Source: Chlorobiaceae bacterium (GTDB taxonomy: Bacteria > Bacteroidota > Chlorobiia > Chlorobiales > Chlorobiaceae). Taken from it: a stretch of 50,803 bases of DNA. The position numbers and the translations under genes were made by a program. Below, piece after piece: positions 1 through 9,099 of the stretch (its first letter is position 1; every line of letters begins with the position of its first letter). The stretch spans positions 1 through 50,803 of the forward strand of contig JAAXXI010000011.1 of NCBI GenBank assembly GCA_013334565.1, written 5' to 3'. The notes under the pieces were generated by a model that was not told the origin of the DNA, searched no databases, and saw only the letters and a list, made by a program, of their open reading frames with translations.

Positions 1-130
1 CACGTTAAAACCATCTCATCCTGGTAAAAAAACAGATGAACTTGACTACTTTACTACGTTTTACATGAACTGAAAATTAAGAAAAAAAACGGTAGGACAA
101 ACTACTTTGCATATTTCATAGGAATTCAAC

Positions 131-1012
131 ATGGGCATCGAGTTTTCCGTCATACTTTTTCAGGTCATCCGCATCGCTGTTCCCTACGTGCTGACTTCCG
201 TCGGCGCCACGTTTTCCGAAAGGGGAGGTGTTGTGAACCTCGCACTCGAAGGCCTGATGCTTGCTGGCGCATTCGCCGCGGTGGCGGGCCAGTCATCGAC
301 CGGATCGGCTCTGACGGGCATCGTGTCGGCGCTGCTGTGCGGTCTCGGGATAGCCCTGTTTTTCGCGTTCATGACCGTCACCCTCAAGGTTGACCAGATC
401 GTCGCCGGTATCGCCACCAATATCCTTGTCATGGGCGCAACCCGATTCGGGCTGACCCTGTTTTTCGGAAGCGCGAACATTTCCGGAAGGATCGCCGGCA
501 TTGATGCCCCGTCGCTCTTTCTCGATCCCCTTTTCATCACGGCGGTACTTTCCGTCGTCGCAGGCCACCTGCTGCTCTACAAAACCCCGTACGGTCTGAG
601 GCTCAGAGCGACGGGAGAGAGTGCCGAAACCGCGGACAGCGCGGGCATCAATGTGGCGGCGATTCGCTATTCGGGCGTGCTTGTTTCAGGCGCGCTCGCA
701 TCCCTCGGGGGCGCGTTCCTCGCATTCCAGCAGCATTCCTTTACCGACAACATGTCAGCCGGCAGGGGGTACATGGCGCTTGCCGCCATGATCATCGGCA
801 AATGGTCGCCTGTCGGTGCGGCACTGGCCAGCCTCATGTTCGCTGCGGGGGAATCGATGGAAATCTGGTTCCAGACCGGGCAGATCCCTTCCCAGCTCAT
901 CCAGTCGTTGCCCTACGTCATAACGCTTTTTGTGCTAGCCGGTTTCGTGGGCAAGTCCGTTGCGCCGAAGGATGCCGGAGTCCCTTTCGAAAAAAGCAGG
1001 AGGTCAGACTGA
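131..1012 (+). CDS. ABC transporter permease, nucleoside/simple-sugar (BmpA-NupQ type)
   Basis: This 293-residue, highly hydrophobic protein has about eight membrane segments and resembles the second permease of nucleoside/simple-sugar ABC importers (YufQ/NupQ, BPD_transp_2 family). Family-like features are the early segment SERGGVVNLALEGLML, where the glycine-rich turn and NLALEG motif are typical, and the later GYMALAAMIIGKW segment. The start has a weak AGGA Shine-Dalgarno about 8 bases upstream. The ATPase, binding protein and partner permease that it would need are not in the window; the 130 bases before it look non-coding, so it may be separated from its partners. It converges on elbB with a 9-base overlap. 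Substrate is inferred from the family only. Confidence 0.85.
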   Translation: MGIEFSVILFQVIRIAVPYVLTSVGATFSERGGVVNLALEGLMLAGAFAAVAGQSSTGSALTGIVSALLCGLGIALFFAFMTVTLKVDQIVAGIATNILVMGATRFGLTLFFGSANISGRIAGIDAPSLFLDPLFITAVLSVVAGHLLLYKTPYGLRLRATGESAETADSAGINVAAIRYSGVLVSGALASLGGAFLAFQQHSFTDNMSAGRGYMALAAMIIGKWSPVGAALASLMFAAGESMEIWFQTGQIPSQLIQSLPYVITLFVLAGFVGKSVAPKDAGVPFEKSRRSD

Positions 1013-1660
1013 CTCGAGCACCTCGCCGACCAGCTTTTCGATCCCCTTCCACACTTCGGCAATGCCGGGACCGAGCATGTATGCCGGCGTGCTGACCACT
1101 TTTTTATGTTTTGCGACAACGGTGTTCCATACCGGGCAGGGGACGTGCCTTGCGCCGAGCGACTCTATATCGTCCGCGGTTGACTGGTCGTCGCCGATGG
1201 TCAGCTCGATCTCTTCGACGCCGAGCACCTTCGCGGCTATCACGGGGGAGATGCACATGAAGCCGAGCGGTTTTCCTGCGTCGAAAAATGCCCTCACCGC
1301 GGCGGCGACGTCGGGGTTGACATTGCATCCGGCGCCTTTGAACGCATAATCGCAGAGGTTTTTTGCGGCCCCGAACCCTCCGGGAAGGACAAGCGCGTCG
1401 AGCTTCGCGGGATCGAGCTTTTTCAGGTCGGAGATATTTCCTCTCGCTATTCTTGCCGACTCGACGAGGACATTGCGGGATTCGCCGGGAACCGGCTGGC
1501 CGGTCAGGTGGTTGACCACATGGTGCTGGGGGATATCGGGAGCGAAGCAGACCGCTTCCGCTCCGGATTTTTCGATGGCGAGCAGGGTGAGGACGGCTTC
1601 CTGGATTTCCGCACCGTCGATGTACCCGCAGCCGGCAAGGATAACGCCAATTTTTTTCAT
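1004..1660 (-). CDS. elbB: ElbB-type DJ-1/PfpI glyoxalase-like protein
   Basis: The 218-residue product matches the ElbB (isoprenoid biosynthesis protein with amidotransferase-like domain) branch of the DJ-1/PfpI superfamily. It opens with KKIGVILAGCGYIDGAEIQE, has the ALVLPGGFGAAKNL nucleophile-elbow approach region and a cysteine in GFMCISPVIAAKVLG (about residue 136), which is in the position of the superfamily's active-site cysteine. Length is normal for the family (about 217). The family is reported to have glyoxalase activity and was linked to isoprenoid synthesis in E. coli; its real substrate is uncertain. It is a single gene, convergent with the upstream permease gene, with heptamer repeats behind its start. 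Confidence 0.88.
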   Translation of the reverse strand: MKKIGVILAGCGYIDGAEIQEAVLTLLAIEKSGAEAVCFAPDIPQHHVVNHLTGQPVPGESRNVLVESARIARGNISDLKKLDPAKLDALVLPGGFGAAKNLCDYAFKGAGCNVNPDVAAAVRAFFDAGKPLGFMCISPVIAAKVLGVEEIELTIGDDQSTADDIESLGARHVPCPVWNTVVAKHKKVVSTPAYMLGPGIAEVWKGIEKLVGEVLESV

Positions 1661-1733
1661 GGTGTGTTCAACAATTTACAGGTTGATTTCAGCCGGGATG
1701 TAACGTTGAAAAGGTAACCGATTTTTTGGGTTC

Positions 1734-1895
1734 AGCAATGAGCAATGAGCAATGAGCAATGAGCAATGAGCAATGAGCAATGAGCAATGAGCAATGAAGC
1801 AATGAGCAATGAGCAATGAAGCAATGAAGCAATGAGTTATGAGTGATGGGTTCTGGCTGGAGGTCAGAAAAACTCATTGCTCGTTGCTCATTGCT
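1734..1895. repeat. Heptanucleotide tandem repeat AGCAATG with inverted remnant
   Basis: Nine perfect head-to-tail copies of AGCAATG run from 1734 to 1796, followed to 1848 by five further exact copies partly separated by single extra A bases and by the variants AGTTATG and AGTGATG. At 1872-1895 the same heptamer reappears in inverted orientation (CTCATTGCTCGTTGCTCATTG). The flank 1910-1960 carries CACTCAG/CTGAGT and CCCATTCCCC motifs related to the second heptamer locus near 22.4-22.6 kb. The whole gap 1661-2255 has no convincing gene; an open frame through the repeat only spells repeated heptad peptide. The arrangement recalls the short tandemly repeated repetitive (STRR) heptamers known from cyanobacteria. 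Confidence 0.9.
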
Positions 1896-2255
1896 GCGGC
1901 ACTTCCAACTCAGTCCTCAGCACTCAGTTCTGAGTTTCCCATTCCCCAGTACCCAGTCCCCAGGAATACGCAGATGATTTTTTGGCGGGAGGTCTGGTGT
2001 AATTGAGAGTGAAATATGTATCTTGAGCAGATAGCTGAATATTTTAGCTATCAAGGCTTGAACGTTATGGCAGGGTCCCCCTTTCCGCCCTGTGCCGCCT
2101 GATTTGTTTCGGTTGCCACTTCTTCATCGTGATTGACGGGTCAGTACCTGCATGACATTCGGTCACCAGGAATGCTACATAAATGTAATTTTCACTATCT
2201 TGCGGGCGGCCCTCACGAAGTTGTTTTATTGTAATTTATAAGAGAGCATAGCATT

Positions 2256-2798
2256 ATGATCACTCCCAACCAGACGCTGTTCCTGATTATCGATGTGCAG
2301 GGTAAACTGGCCCATACCGTTTCCGCGCCGGAAGCCCTTGAAACCAATATCAAAAAACTGATCAGGGCCTGCCAGGTCCTCGAAGTGCCGATACTGGTGA
2401 CCGAACAATATCCGAAAGGCCTCGGACACACGATAGAACCGATCATGGCGCTGCTCGAGGGGAACGAACCTGTCGAAAAGCTTTCTTTCAGCTGCTGCGG
2501 AACGAACGATTTCATGAAAAAGCTCCGTTCGTTCAACCGTAACGACATCCTCATTGCCGGCATCGAGACGCATGTCTGTGTTTACCAGACAGCCGTGGAA
2601 CTTCTCGACTTCGGATACAACGTCCATCTTGTGGCCGACGCCGTATCTTCGAGGACCGAGGAGAACAGGCAGCTCGGCATCCGCTGCATCGAAAAAGCCG
2701 GCGCTTCCGTTACCAGCACGGAGATGGCTATTTTCGAACTGCTCCGCATTGCCGAGGGAGACCGGTTCAAGGCGATTTCGAAAATCGTCAAGGAATAA
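2256..2798 (+). CDS. Isochorismatase-family cysteine hydrolase
   Basis: A 180-residue protein of the isochorismatase-like (nicotinamidase-related) hydrolase superfamily. The expected catalytic triad is visible: Asp13 in LFLIIDVQGKL, Lys75 in PVEKLSFSC, and Cys108 in AGIETHVCVYQTA, the family's signature with the nucleophilic cysteine. Length is close to that of small single-domain members. The start ATG is preceded by AAGAGAG about 8 bases upstream. It stands alone, between the heptamer-repeat gap and a long gene-poor stretch, so the context says nothing on substrate; many members of this subgroup are simply annotated as hydrolases. Confidence 0.85.
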   Translation: MITPNQTLFLIIDVQGKLAHTVSAPEALETNIKKLIRACQVLEVPILVTEQYPKGLGHTIEPIMALLEGNEPVEKLSFSCCGTNDFMKKLRSFNRNDILIAGIETHVCVYQTAVELLDFGYNVHLVADAVSSRTEENRQLGIRCIEKAGASVTSTEMAIFELLRIAEGDRFKAISKIVKE

Positions 2799-3603
2799 GC
2801 TCCGCCTTTTTATTCCCATTCATTTCATCATGGTTCCGGCAAGGGATTCAGCTTCCTTTGCCGTTAACCAACCCTCTTTTTCCCCTTGCCTCATTCGTCA
2901 TCAGGAATATCCAGGGTATCGTCATACCGGTTACCGACATATCTGCATGGCGGTCTGCATCCATTTTCTCTTTTACCTGAAAAATTATTTTTCTTCCGAA
3001 AAATTGCCTGTCGACCAGGAAAATGACATTTCCGAAGAAATCAGGAGTGATTTTGTCGGTGTACTTTTGTTTTCAGAATATAGGCCTTTCGGGTTGTGTT
3101 GGTGTAATATTGGGATGTCAGCGTGACGTGTTGTTTTTGCGCTATTATCGTGATATGTGAAGCGTTAAAAGTGTGTTCATGGTGATTCTGTAAGATGTTA
3201 TAAAGTAAACACTTCAAAAAATGTGCTTCAAATACTGAAATTTTTTTTTTGCAATGAGGTAATTATTTGTTTACCCTATTCCATAATAACTGTTCGCGGT
3301 AGTTTTACTGACCGGTAAAATTATCCCCCTCCCAACAGCTGCAGTACCGTCCGAAAATCCGGTTTCATGCCAGCAGGTTTCGGCAAATTTCTCTCTTGTC
3401 CTGTTTATTACGGTTTGATCAGTACGTTGAAAATCTCACGGGCGTTAACACGGACCGGGGGTTCGCAAGGGCTCCCGGTATCTTCTAACGGAAATGTTCT
3501 CCAGCACGACGGGACCGGTTGCAAAGCTTTGTGTTGCTTTGCCGCCGGTTTCGTTTTATACTGACAGGAACAATCCTATTCATGGTAAACCCATTGCGGC
3601 ATT
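2799..3603. other. Gene-poor 805-bp interval
   Basis: No open frame here looks like a gene: frames are short, overlap on several strands and have no recognisable motif. Bases 3120-3300 are AT-rich and include a run of ten T at 3240-3249. No tRNA fold, tandem repeat or clear terminator was found. It may hold a decayed gene or an unrecognised small RNA. Confidence 0.5.
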
Positions 3604-4353
3604 ATGGCAGGTAAAGAGAGGCTGGGGAGCGGCACGCTGAAGGTAGGCAGGCTGGAACTGCAGCAGGAAGAGGTGATCCCGGTGCTTTCTATCGGGAACC
3701 TCTGGATGAAGGTGGTCCGCGAACTGGTGCTCGACCGCGCGCTTGCCGCCGAAAAGTTTACCGAAGGCGATCTGGCCGCAGTGTACGGGAAGGAGCTTGA
3801 AAAAGAGCCCGGCTTTCTCGAAAGGATGGGCCGCCAGCTGGAGGATCAGGGCGTGCCTGCCGGCCGCGTCGGCTTCTACCTTGCAAGGCCGCTGCTGATA
3901 GCCCGTTTCAAGGAGCGGGTGTTCGCTCCGCATGTCGCCACCGTATTTCTCAAAGAAAAGCACCTCAGGGACAGCGTCGTGTTTTCGGTCATACGCCACA
4001 AGGAGCGCGACGTGCTCGAAGAGCTGTTGCACCGGGTGCAGGCAGGGGAGTGCTCGTTCGCGGAAACCGCCTCGAAGTATTCCGAGGGGAGCGAATCGGT
4101 TACCGGCGGCATGATCGGCCCCGCACCCCTTGGCCGACTGAGCCCGCACCTGCAGAAAATCCTCGCGTCCATGCAGGACGGCGAATACAGCGCCCTGTTC
4201 CAGGCTCAGGGCACCTGGGGGCTGGTGCAGCTTCACCGGAGGATTTCCGCGGCTCTCGACGAAAAGATGACGAAGGATATTATAGAAGCCCAGTTCAGGG
4301 ACTGGCTTGAGGGAGAGATAAAAAAAATTGTCGGGCCTGCTGCCGGGTTATGA
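3604..4353 (+). CDS. Parvulin-type peptidyl-prolyl isomerase
   Basis: The 249-residue product contains a parvulin (PpiC/rotamase) domain at about residues 115-220: SVIRHKERDVLEELLHRVQ, then SFAETASKYSEGSES with TGGMIGPAPLGRLSPHLQ, the Gly-Gly and Leu-Pro like signature region of the fold, and a closing GTWGLVQL strand. The N-terminal part is helical and carries no signal peptide or membrane segment, so the protein is predicted cytoplasmic, unlike periplasmic SurA/PpiD. This ATG has no clear Shine-Dalgarno, so the start is not certain. It converges on lpxK, 26 bases away. Its role could be peptide or type-I secretion cargo handling, but nothing nearby supports a specific client. Confidence 0.8.
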   Translation: MAGKERLGSGTLKVGRLELQQEEVIPVLSIGNLWMKVVRELVLDRALAAEKFTEGDLAAVYGKELEKEPGFLERMGRQLEDQGVPAGRVGFYLARPLLIARFKERVFAPHVATVFLKEKHLRDSVVFSVIRHKERDVLEELLHRVQAGECSFAETASKYSEGSESVTGGMIGPAPLGRLSPHLQKILASMQDGEYSALFQAQGTWGLVQLHRRISAALDEKMTKDIIEAQFRDWLEGEIKKIVGPAAGL

Positions 4354-4379
4354 CCGGAAAACAGCTGTTCCCGGACCTT

Positions 4380-5450
4380 TCACTTCTTGCCCACTACGGC
4401 GCGCAGCATTTCATGCAGCGTTTCCTTCCCCTCGAAAATATCGGTTTCGATTTTCAGGTAGTAGCAGGGCAGGGCGGTAATGATGCTGAGCAGTTCGGGG
4501 CGCCCCAGCATGCGGAAATAGTCCTTTTCTGTGGTGATGAGGCTGAGCCCTTTTTCGGCGGCTTCGTTGCGGAGCGCCTGCAGTCTTTTCTGGGTGTAGG
4601 GTTCGTGGTCGCGGAAAAAATGGCGGGACACGACATGAACGCCTTCGCTTTGCAGGCTTTCCAGGAAGCTTTCCGGGAAAGCGATGCCGGCGAAAGCGAG
4701 CACCCTGAGCTCTTTCGGAGAGGGGATTTCCGTCGGGATGAAGTCCCCGGACACGCAGACGAGCTCGCCTGTCTTTATGCGGGCTTTCACAATAGGGCGC
4801 CCCGTTTTTTCGAGCTTCTTCAGGATCAGGTCGGTTTTTTCCCGGTCGTCCTTGCCTATTTTGTTGAGCAGGATGATATCCGCCCTCGCAATATTTTTCA
4901 GCGGTTCCCTCATGCGCCCTTCAGGAATCATTTTCGCTTTCAGGACCGGTTCGGACGCATTGACCAGGGCGATGTCGAGGTCCCGGGCAATCTGTCGGTG
5001 CTGGAATGCATCGTCGAGAATGATGACGGCCGGCAGCCTTTTGGCGAAGTATTGGGTGAGGAAGCTCACCGCTTCTTTCCTTTTCTCGCCGACAACGACG
5101 ATCGCGTCGGGGTTGTTCCATGCGAGCATCGCGGTCTCGTCGCCCGACTGGCTGCTGCTGATCAGCACCCGCTGACCGTCGGAGACGAGCTGGACCCCTT
5201 TCGACTCCCTGCGGTACCCTCTCGATACGATTGCCGGTTTGCAGCCGATCGAAAGGTAGTATTTCACGACCCAGTCAACCAACGGGGTTTTGCCGGTGCC
5301 GCCTGCCGAAATGTTCCCGATAGAGACGACCGGAACAGGCGATTTCCATCCCTTGAAAATTTTTCGTTCGAACAGCGTGTTTCGGACCTGTACCGAGGAG
5401 CGGAACAGGATGGCGAACGGTTTGAGCAGGATTGAAAACGGTTCAGGCAT
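4380..5450 (-). CDS. lpxK: Tetraacyldisaccharide 4'-kinase LpxK
   Basis: LpxK phosphorylates the 4' position of the tetraacyldisaccharide lipid A precursor at the inner membrane. The 356-residue protein has an N-terminal hydrophobic patch followed by the P-loop GNISAGGTGKTPLVDWV (about residues 47-63) and the LpxK feature DDAFQHRQIARDLDIALVNA. The chosen ATG at 5450 gives MPEPFSILLKP; a TTG four codons earlier (5462) is less likely. The gene is monocistronic, convergent with the isomerase gene and divergent from purD. With lpxC-fabZ at 20-21 kb it shows that the cell makes lipid A. Confidence 0.93.
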   Translation of the reverse strand: MPEPFSILLKPFAILFRSSVQVRNTLFERKIFKGWKSPVPVVSIGNISAGGTGKTPLVDWVVKYYLSIGCKPAIVSRGYRRESKGVQLVSDGQRVLISSSQSGDETAMLAWNNPDAIVVVGEKRKEAVSFLTQYFAKRLPAVIILDDAFQHRQIARDLDIALVNASEPVLKAKMIPEGRMREPLKNIARADIILLNKIGKDDREKTDLILKKLEKTGRPIVKARIKTGELVCVSGDFIPTEIPSPKELRVLAFAGIAFPESFLESLQSEGVHVVSRHFFRDHEPYTQKRLQALRNEAAEKGLSLITTEKDYFRMLGRPELLSIITALPCYYLKIETDIFEGKETLHEMLRAVVGKK

Positions 5451-5656
5451 GGCAGGGAACAAATGAATTTACGTTGACTCGGGCACCCGGGTCCATTCCG
5501 GGAAAAATGTCGGCGATTTCCTTGTTCTCCGGGCTTCCGTACCGCCATGCCAGCGGTCTTCCGATATCTCGGCTCATGTTGAAAATCGTCATATGGGGGA
5601 GGATTGATTGCCGTTATCGGGATGTGCCGGTTGCCGGGAATTTTTTTATTAATTAA

Positions 5657-5686
5657 TTGCTTATGTAATCCATCCTGCAGTATAAT
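5657..5686 (+). promoter_or_regulatory. Candidate sigma-70-type promoter of purD
   Basis: A perfect TATAAT lies at 5681-5686 with TTGCTT at 5657-5662, an 18-base spacer, in the otherwise empty 334-bp interval between lpxK and purD. It would start transcription about 90 bases before the purD start codon. The AT-rich stretch 5640-5670 precedes it. This is pattern recognition only; promoters of green sulfur bacteria need not follow the E. coli consensus. Confidence 0.4.
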
Positions 5687-5784
5687 AGCGTTCATCCTTT
5701 TTTATGGGCATACAGAAAAACAATGTAACAAACAATGCCGATAATTCACACTGTTAAATACGGTTATTGGGGAAGTTCGAAACT

Positions 5785-7074
5785 ATGAAAGTATTGGTGA
5801 TCGGGAGCGGTGCGCGAGAACATGCCATGGCGCTCGCAGTATCGGGAAGCCGGAACGTCGACACGGTTTTTGTCGCGCCGGGAAACGGCGGAACTGCCCT
5901 GATGGGCGGAAAGGTCGCCAATGTGCCTTTGAAGGCAAGCGACCTCGAAGGGTTGCTCCATTTTGTCGAGAAAAACGGTATCGACCTGACTGTCGTCGGT
6001 CCTGAACATCCGCTCGAACTCGGCATCGTCGACCTGTTCCGCAGCGCGGGAAAAAAAATCATCGGCCCGACCCAGGCAGCCGCCCGCCTCGAGTCGAGCA
6101 AGGCGTTCGCGAAGGAGTTCATGCAGCGCAACGGCATTCCCACGGCGGCATACCACCATTTCACCGATATATCGGCCGCCGATGCCTACATCGAAAAAGC
6201 GGCATCGACCGGAACCTTTCCCCTGGTGATCAAAGCGAGCGGCCTCTGCGCAGGCAAGGGCGTTTTCATCGCGATGAATGCCGAAGAGGCGCATGCAGCA
6301 ACCAGCGATCTTTTCGAAGAGCGCATCTTCGGCGCTGCGGCGGACGAGGTCATCATCGAGGAGTTTCTGCATGGCGAGGAGGCGAGCGTCTTTCTGCTCA
6401 CGGACGGCACCTCTTACCGGCTTTTCCTCCCGGCCCAGGACCACAAGCGGATAGGCGACGGCGATACCGGCAAGAATACCGGCGGCATGGGCGCCTATGC
6501 CCCGGCCCCCCTGGTCACGCCGGAGGTCATGAAGAAAGTCGAGGAAAGGATTATCGGGCCGACCCTTCACGGCATGGCCGAAGAGGGCAACCACTACACG
6601 GGTTTTCTCTATGTCGGGCTCATGATAGACAAGGGAGAGCCATCCGTGGTCGAATACAATGCCCGCCTCGGGGACCCGGAAACGCAGGTGGTGCTTCCGC
6701 TCCTGAAGAGCGATTTCGTTTCGGCTCTCTCAGCCTGTTTCGACGGTTCGCTTGCGGGCACGCCGTTCGAGATGCACGCTGGCAAATCGGCTTCCACCGT
6801 AGTGATCTCTTCCGGTGGTTATCCGGACCATTACGAGAACGGCAAGGAGATATCGATCGATGAAGCTGTCGCTTCGATGCCGGAGTGCATGGTCTTCCAT
6901 GCCGGGACCTCACTTCAGGATGAGAGGCTCGTTACGGCCGGAGGCCGGGTGTTTTCGGTTACCGCGCTTGGCGATACCCTCAGGGAGAGTATTGACCGGG
7001 CTTACCGGGCTGTAGGGAAAATAAGTTTCGAGGGGGCTTACTGCCGCAAGGACATCGGTGCAAAAGCCCTGTAA
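5785..7074 (+). CDS. purD: Phosphoribosylamine-glycine ligase PurD
   Basis: PurD (GAR synthetase) joins 5-phosphoribosylamine and glycine with ATP in de novo purine synthesis. The 429-residue protein begins MKVLVIGSGAREHAMA, the N-terminal signature, has the ATP-grasp core around LVIKASGLCAGKGVF, and ends its catalytic domain with VEYNARLGDPETQ, the metal-binding and ligase signature. Length is normal. The ATG at 5785 is preceded by GGGGAAG about 10 bases upstream; an upstream TTG at 5767 would add six residues and is less likely. The JAMM-domain gene follows after 21 bases on the same strand. Confidence 0.96.
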   Translation: MKVLVIGSGAREHAMALAVSGSRNVDTVFVAPGNGGTALMGGKVANVPLKASDLEGLLHFVEKNGIDLTVVGPEHPLELGIVDLFRSAGKKIIGPTQAAARLESSKAFAKEFMQRNGIPTAAYHHFTDISAADAYIEKAASTGTFPLVIKASGLCAGKGVFIAMNAEEAHAATSDLFEERIFGAAADEVIIEEFLHGEEASVFLLTDGTSYRLFLPAQDHKRIGDGDTGKNTGGMGAYAPAPLVTPEVMKKVEERIIGPTLHGMAEEGNHYTGFLYVGLMIDKGEPSVVEYNARLGDPETQVVLPLLKSDFVSALSACFDGSLAGTPFEMHAGKSASTVVISSGGYPDHYENGKEISIDEAVASMPECMVFHAGTSLQDERLVTAGGRVFSVTALGDTLRESIDRAYRAVGKISFEGAYCRKDIGAKAL

Positions 7075-7095
7075 TTTATTGCTTGTCACTGCTCA

Positions 7096-7527
7096 ATGAA
7101 GTTATTCCGGCGCTCTTTCGAAATCATACAGGAAAAGGCTTTCCAGGAACTGCCGTACGAATGCTGCGGCCTTCTTGCCGGCATCCGCAATGTCGATCAC
7201 AGGGGCAATATCGAGAATATTGTCTACGAAGTGGCGCCCTGCAGGAACTGCCTCTATTACGGCCGGGAGCACGGGTTCGAGATTTCCTACCAGGAATTCC
7301 TCGATGTCGAGAGGGAAGCCGAGCGGATGGGCTACGTTATCGTGGGCTCCTACCATTCGCACATCAATTCCCCCGCGGTGCCTTCCCTGCATGACGTGGA
7401 TTTTGCACGGTCAGGCCATTCCATGGTGATCATATCGCTCATGAATTCCCAACCGAAAGAGGTGACGGCCTGGCTCATGCGCGAGTCCGGCGGGTTTCAT
7501 CAGGACTCCATCAAGGTTATTGAGTAA
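7096..7527 (+). CDS. JAMM/MPN-domain zinc metalloprotease (Mov34/PAD-1 family)
   Basis: A compact 143-residue single JAMM domain. The active-site elements are present: the glutamate in PYECCGLLAG (about residue 22) and the zinc motif HSHINSPAVPSLHD, i.e. His-Ser-His, seven residues, Ser, two residues, Asp. Bacterial proteins of this kind remove C-terminal extensions from ubiquitin-like sulfur carriers (Mec+/CysO-type) or cleave similar isopeptides. No ThiS/MoaD-like carrier, ThiF/E1 or cysteine synthase gene is beside it; it lies between purD and carB and may be read with purD. Substrate is therefore open, but the catalytic residues suggest an active enzyme. Confidence 0.88.
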   Translation: MKLFRRSFEIIQEKAFQELPYECCGLLAGIRNVDHRGNIENIVYEVAPCRNCLYYGREHGFEISYQEFLDVEREAERMGYVIVGSYHSHINSPAVPSLHDVDFARSGHSMVIISLMNSQPKEVTAWLMRESGGFHQDSIKVIE

Positions 7528-7611
7528 TGCCGTTGAAACGGGGAAACTCGATGAATATTTTGTACATTACGGAACGATAAAGCCTATAACGTATTAAACC
7601 CGGGAAACAAC

Positions 7612-9099
7612 GTGCCAAAGCGGGAAGATATCAAGTCGATATTAGTGATTGGGGCTGGACCGATCGTCATCGGACAGGCCTGTGAATTTGATTATTCCGG
7701 TACGCAGGCGTGCCGCGCCCTCAAGGAGGACGGGTACCGCGTCGTGCTGGTGAACAGCAATCCGGCAACCATCATGACCGATATAGAGCTGGCCGACGCC
7801 ACCTATATCGAGCCGATCACGCCGGCATATGTCCAGAAAATCATAGAAAAGGAGAAGCCGGACGCGCTGCTGCCGACCATGGGCGGACAGACGGCGCTGA
7901 ACACGGCCGTGAGCCTCGCGGAATCGGGTGTTCTCGAACGCAACGGCGTCGAACTTATCGGAGCGAAGCTCCGCGCAATCAGGAAAGCCGAGAATCGCGA
8001 GTTCTTCAGCGACGCCATGAAAAAGATCGGCCTCGAAATGGCCAAGGGCTTTTTCGTCCGCAACGAGAAGGAAGCGAGGGACGCCCTCGAGGAAATCGGG
8101 CTTCCGATCGTTATCCGTCCATCGTTCACGCTCGGCGGCACGGGCGGCGGTTTCGCCGAAACAAAGGCCGATTATTACGAAGCGGTCCGAAGGGGCCTTG
8201 CCGAAAGCCCTATCAGCGAAGTGCTTGTCGAGGAGTGCCTGATCGGCTGGAAGGAGTTCGAGCTCGAAGTTATCCGCGACCTTGCGGACAACGTGATCAT
8301 CGTCTGCTCCATCGAGAACGTCGATCCGATGGGCGTGCACACCGGCGACAGTATTACCGTCGCACCGGCGCAGACCCTGACGGACCGCCAGTACCAGGAG
8401 CTCAGGGACGCTTCCATCAGGATTATCCGCGAGATCGGCGTTGAAACCGGCGGCAGCAACATCCAGTTCGCCATCAACCCGGAAAACGGCCGGATCGTTG
8501 TCATCGAAATGAACCCGCGCGTTTCTCGCAGTTCTGCGCTCGCATCGAAGGCAACCGGCTTCCCGATCGCCAAGGTTGCCGCGAAGCTCGCCGTCGGTTA
8601 CAGGCTGGACGAAATCCTCAACGACATTACCAAAAGCACCCCGGCAAGCTTCGAACCGGCTATCGACTACTGCGTCGTGAAGGTTCCTCGCTGGGATTTC
8701 GAGAAATTCAAGAACGTCGACGCGAAGCTCGGCGTGCAGATGAAGTCGGTCGGCGAAGTGATGGCTTTCGGCAGGAACTTCCGCGAAGCGCTGCAGAAAT
8801 CCCTGCGCGCCCTCGAAATAGGCCGTGCCGGGCTCGGCTGCGACGGCAAGGATATCATCAACGTGCTCGACATGACCCCGCAGCAGAAGAAATTCGCAAA
8901 GGAGGACATCCTCGAAAAGATCAAGATCCCGAAAGCGGACAGGATGTTCTACCTCCGGTACGCTTTTCAGGCCGGCGCGACCGTCGATGAGGTCTACCAA
9001 TCGACGCGCATCGATCCCTGGTTTCTCGACAATATCAGGCTGATCGTCGAATACGAAAACGAGCTGAGGGAGCTCGCGGGCGCGGAAAGGACGGTATGA
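7612..9099 (+). CDS. carB: Carbamoyl-phosphate synthase large chain, N-terminal half (split CarB)
   Basis: The 495-residue protein matches only the amino half of CarB (usually about 1,070 residues): the carboxyphosphate ATP-grasp domain ([57 protein letters not shown]) and part of the oligomerisation domain, ending soon after [15 protein letters not shown]. This half makes carboxyphosphate and carbamate from bicarbonate and ammonia. The start is GTG at 7612. The end is clean and overlaps trpC by 4 bases (ATGA), so it looks like a designed gene split, not a frameshift; the second half, which phosphorylates carbamate, must lie elsewhere. Split CarB is known in other bacteria such as Aquifex. 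Confidence 0.93.
   Translation: MPKREDIKSILVIGAGPIVIGQACEFDYSGTQACRALKEDGYRVVLVNSNPATIMTDIELADATYIEPITPAYVQKIIEKEKPDALLPTMGGQTALNTAVSLAESGVLERNGVELIGAKLRAIRKAENREFFSDAMKKIGLEMAKGFFVRNEKEARDALEEIGLPIVIRPSFTLGGTGGGFAETKADYYEAVRRGLAESPISEVLVEECLIGWKEFELEVIRDLADNVIIVCSIENVDPMGVHTGDSITVAPAQTLTDRQYQELRDASIRIIREIGVETGGSNIQFAINPENGRIVVIEMNPRVSRSSALASKATGFPIAKVAAKLAVGYRLDEILNDITKSTPASFEPAIDYCVVKVPRWDFEKFKNVDAKLGVQMKSVGEVMAFGRNFREALQKSLRALEIGRAGLGCDGKDIINVLDMTPQQKKFAKEDILEKIKIPKADRMFYLRYAFQAGATVDEVYQSTRIDPWFLDNIRLIVEYENELRELAGAERTV

Noticed and set aside
1689..1877. Minus-strand frame through the AGCAATG array
   Set aside because: Its product is only a heptad-derived repeat (AHCSLL units), so repeat and not gene.
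5264..5695. 143-codon minus frame between lpxK and purD
   Set aside because: Overlaps lpxK in another frame; composition is not gene-like and there is no motif.
7642..9000. 452-codon frame opposite carB
   Set aside because: Antisense shadow of carB; no motif.
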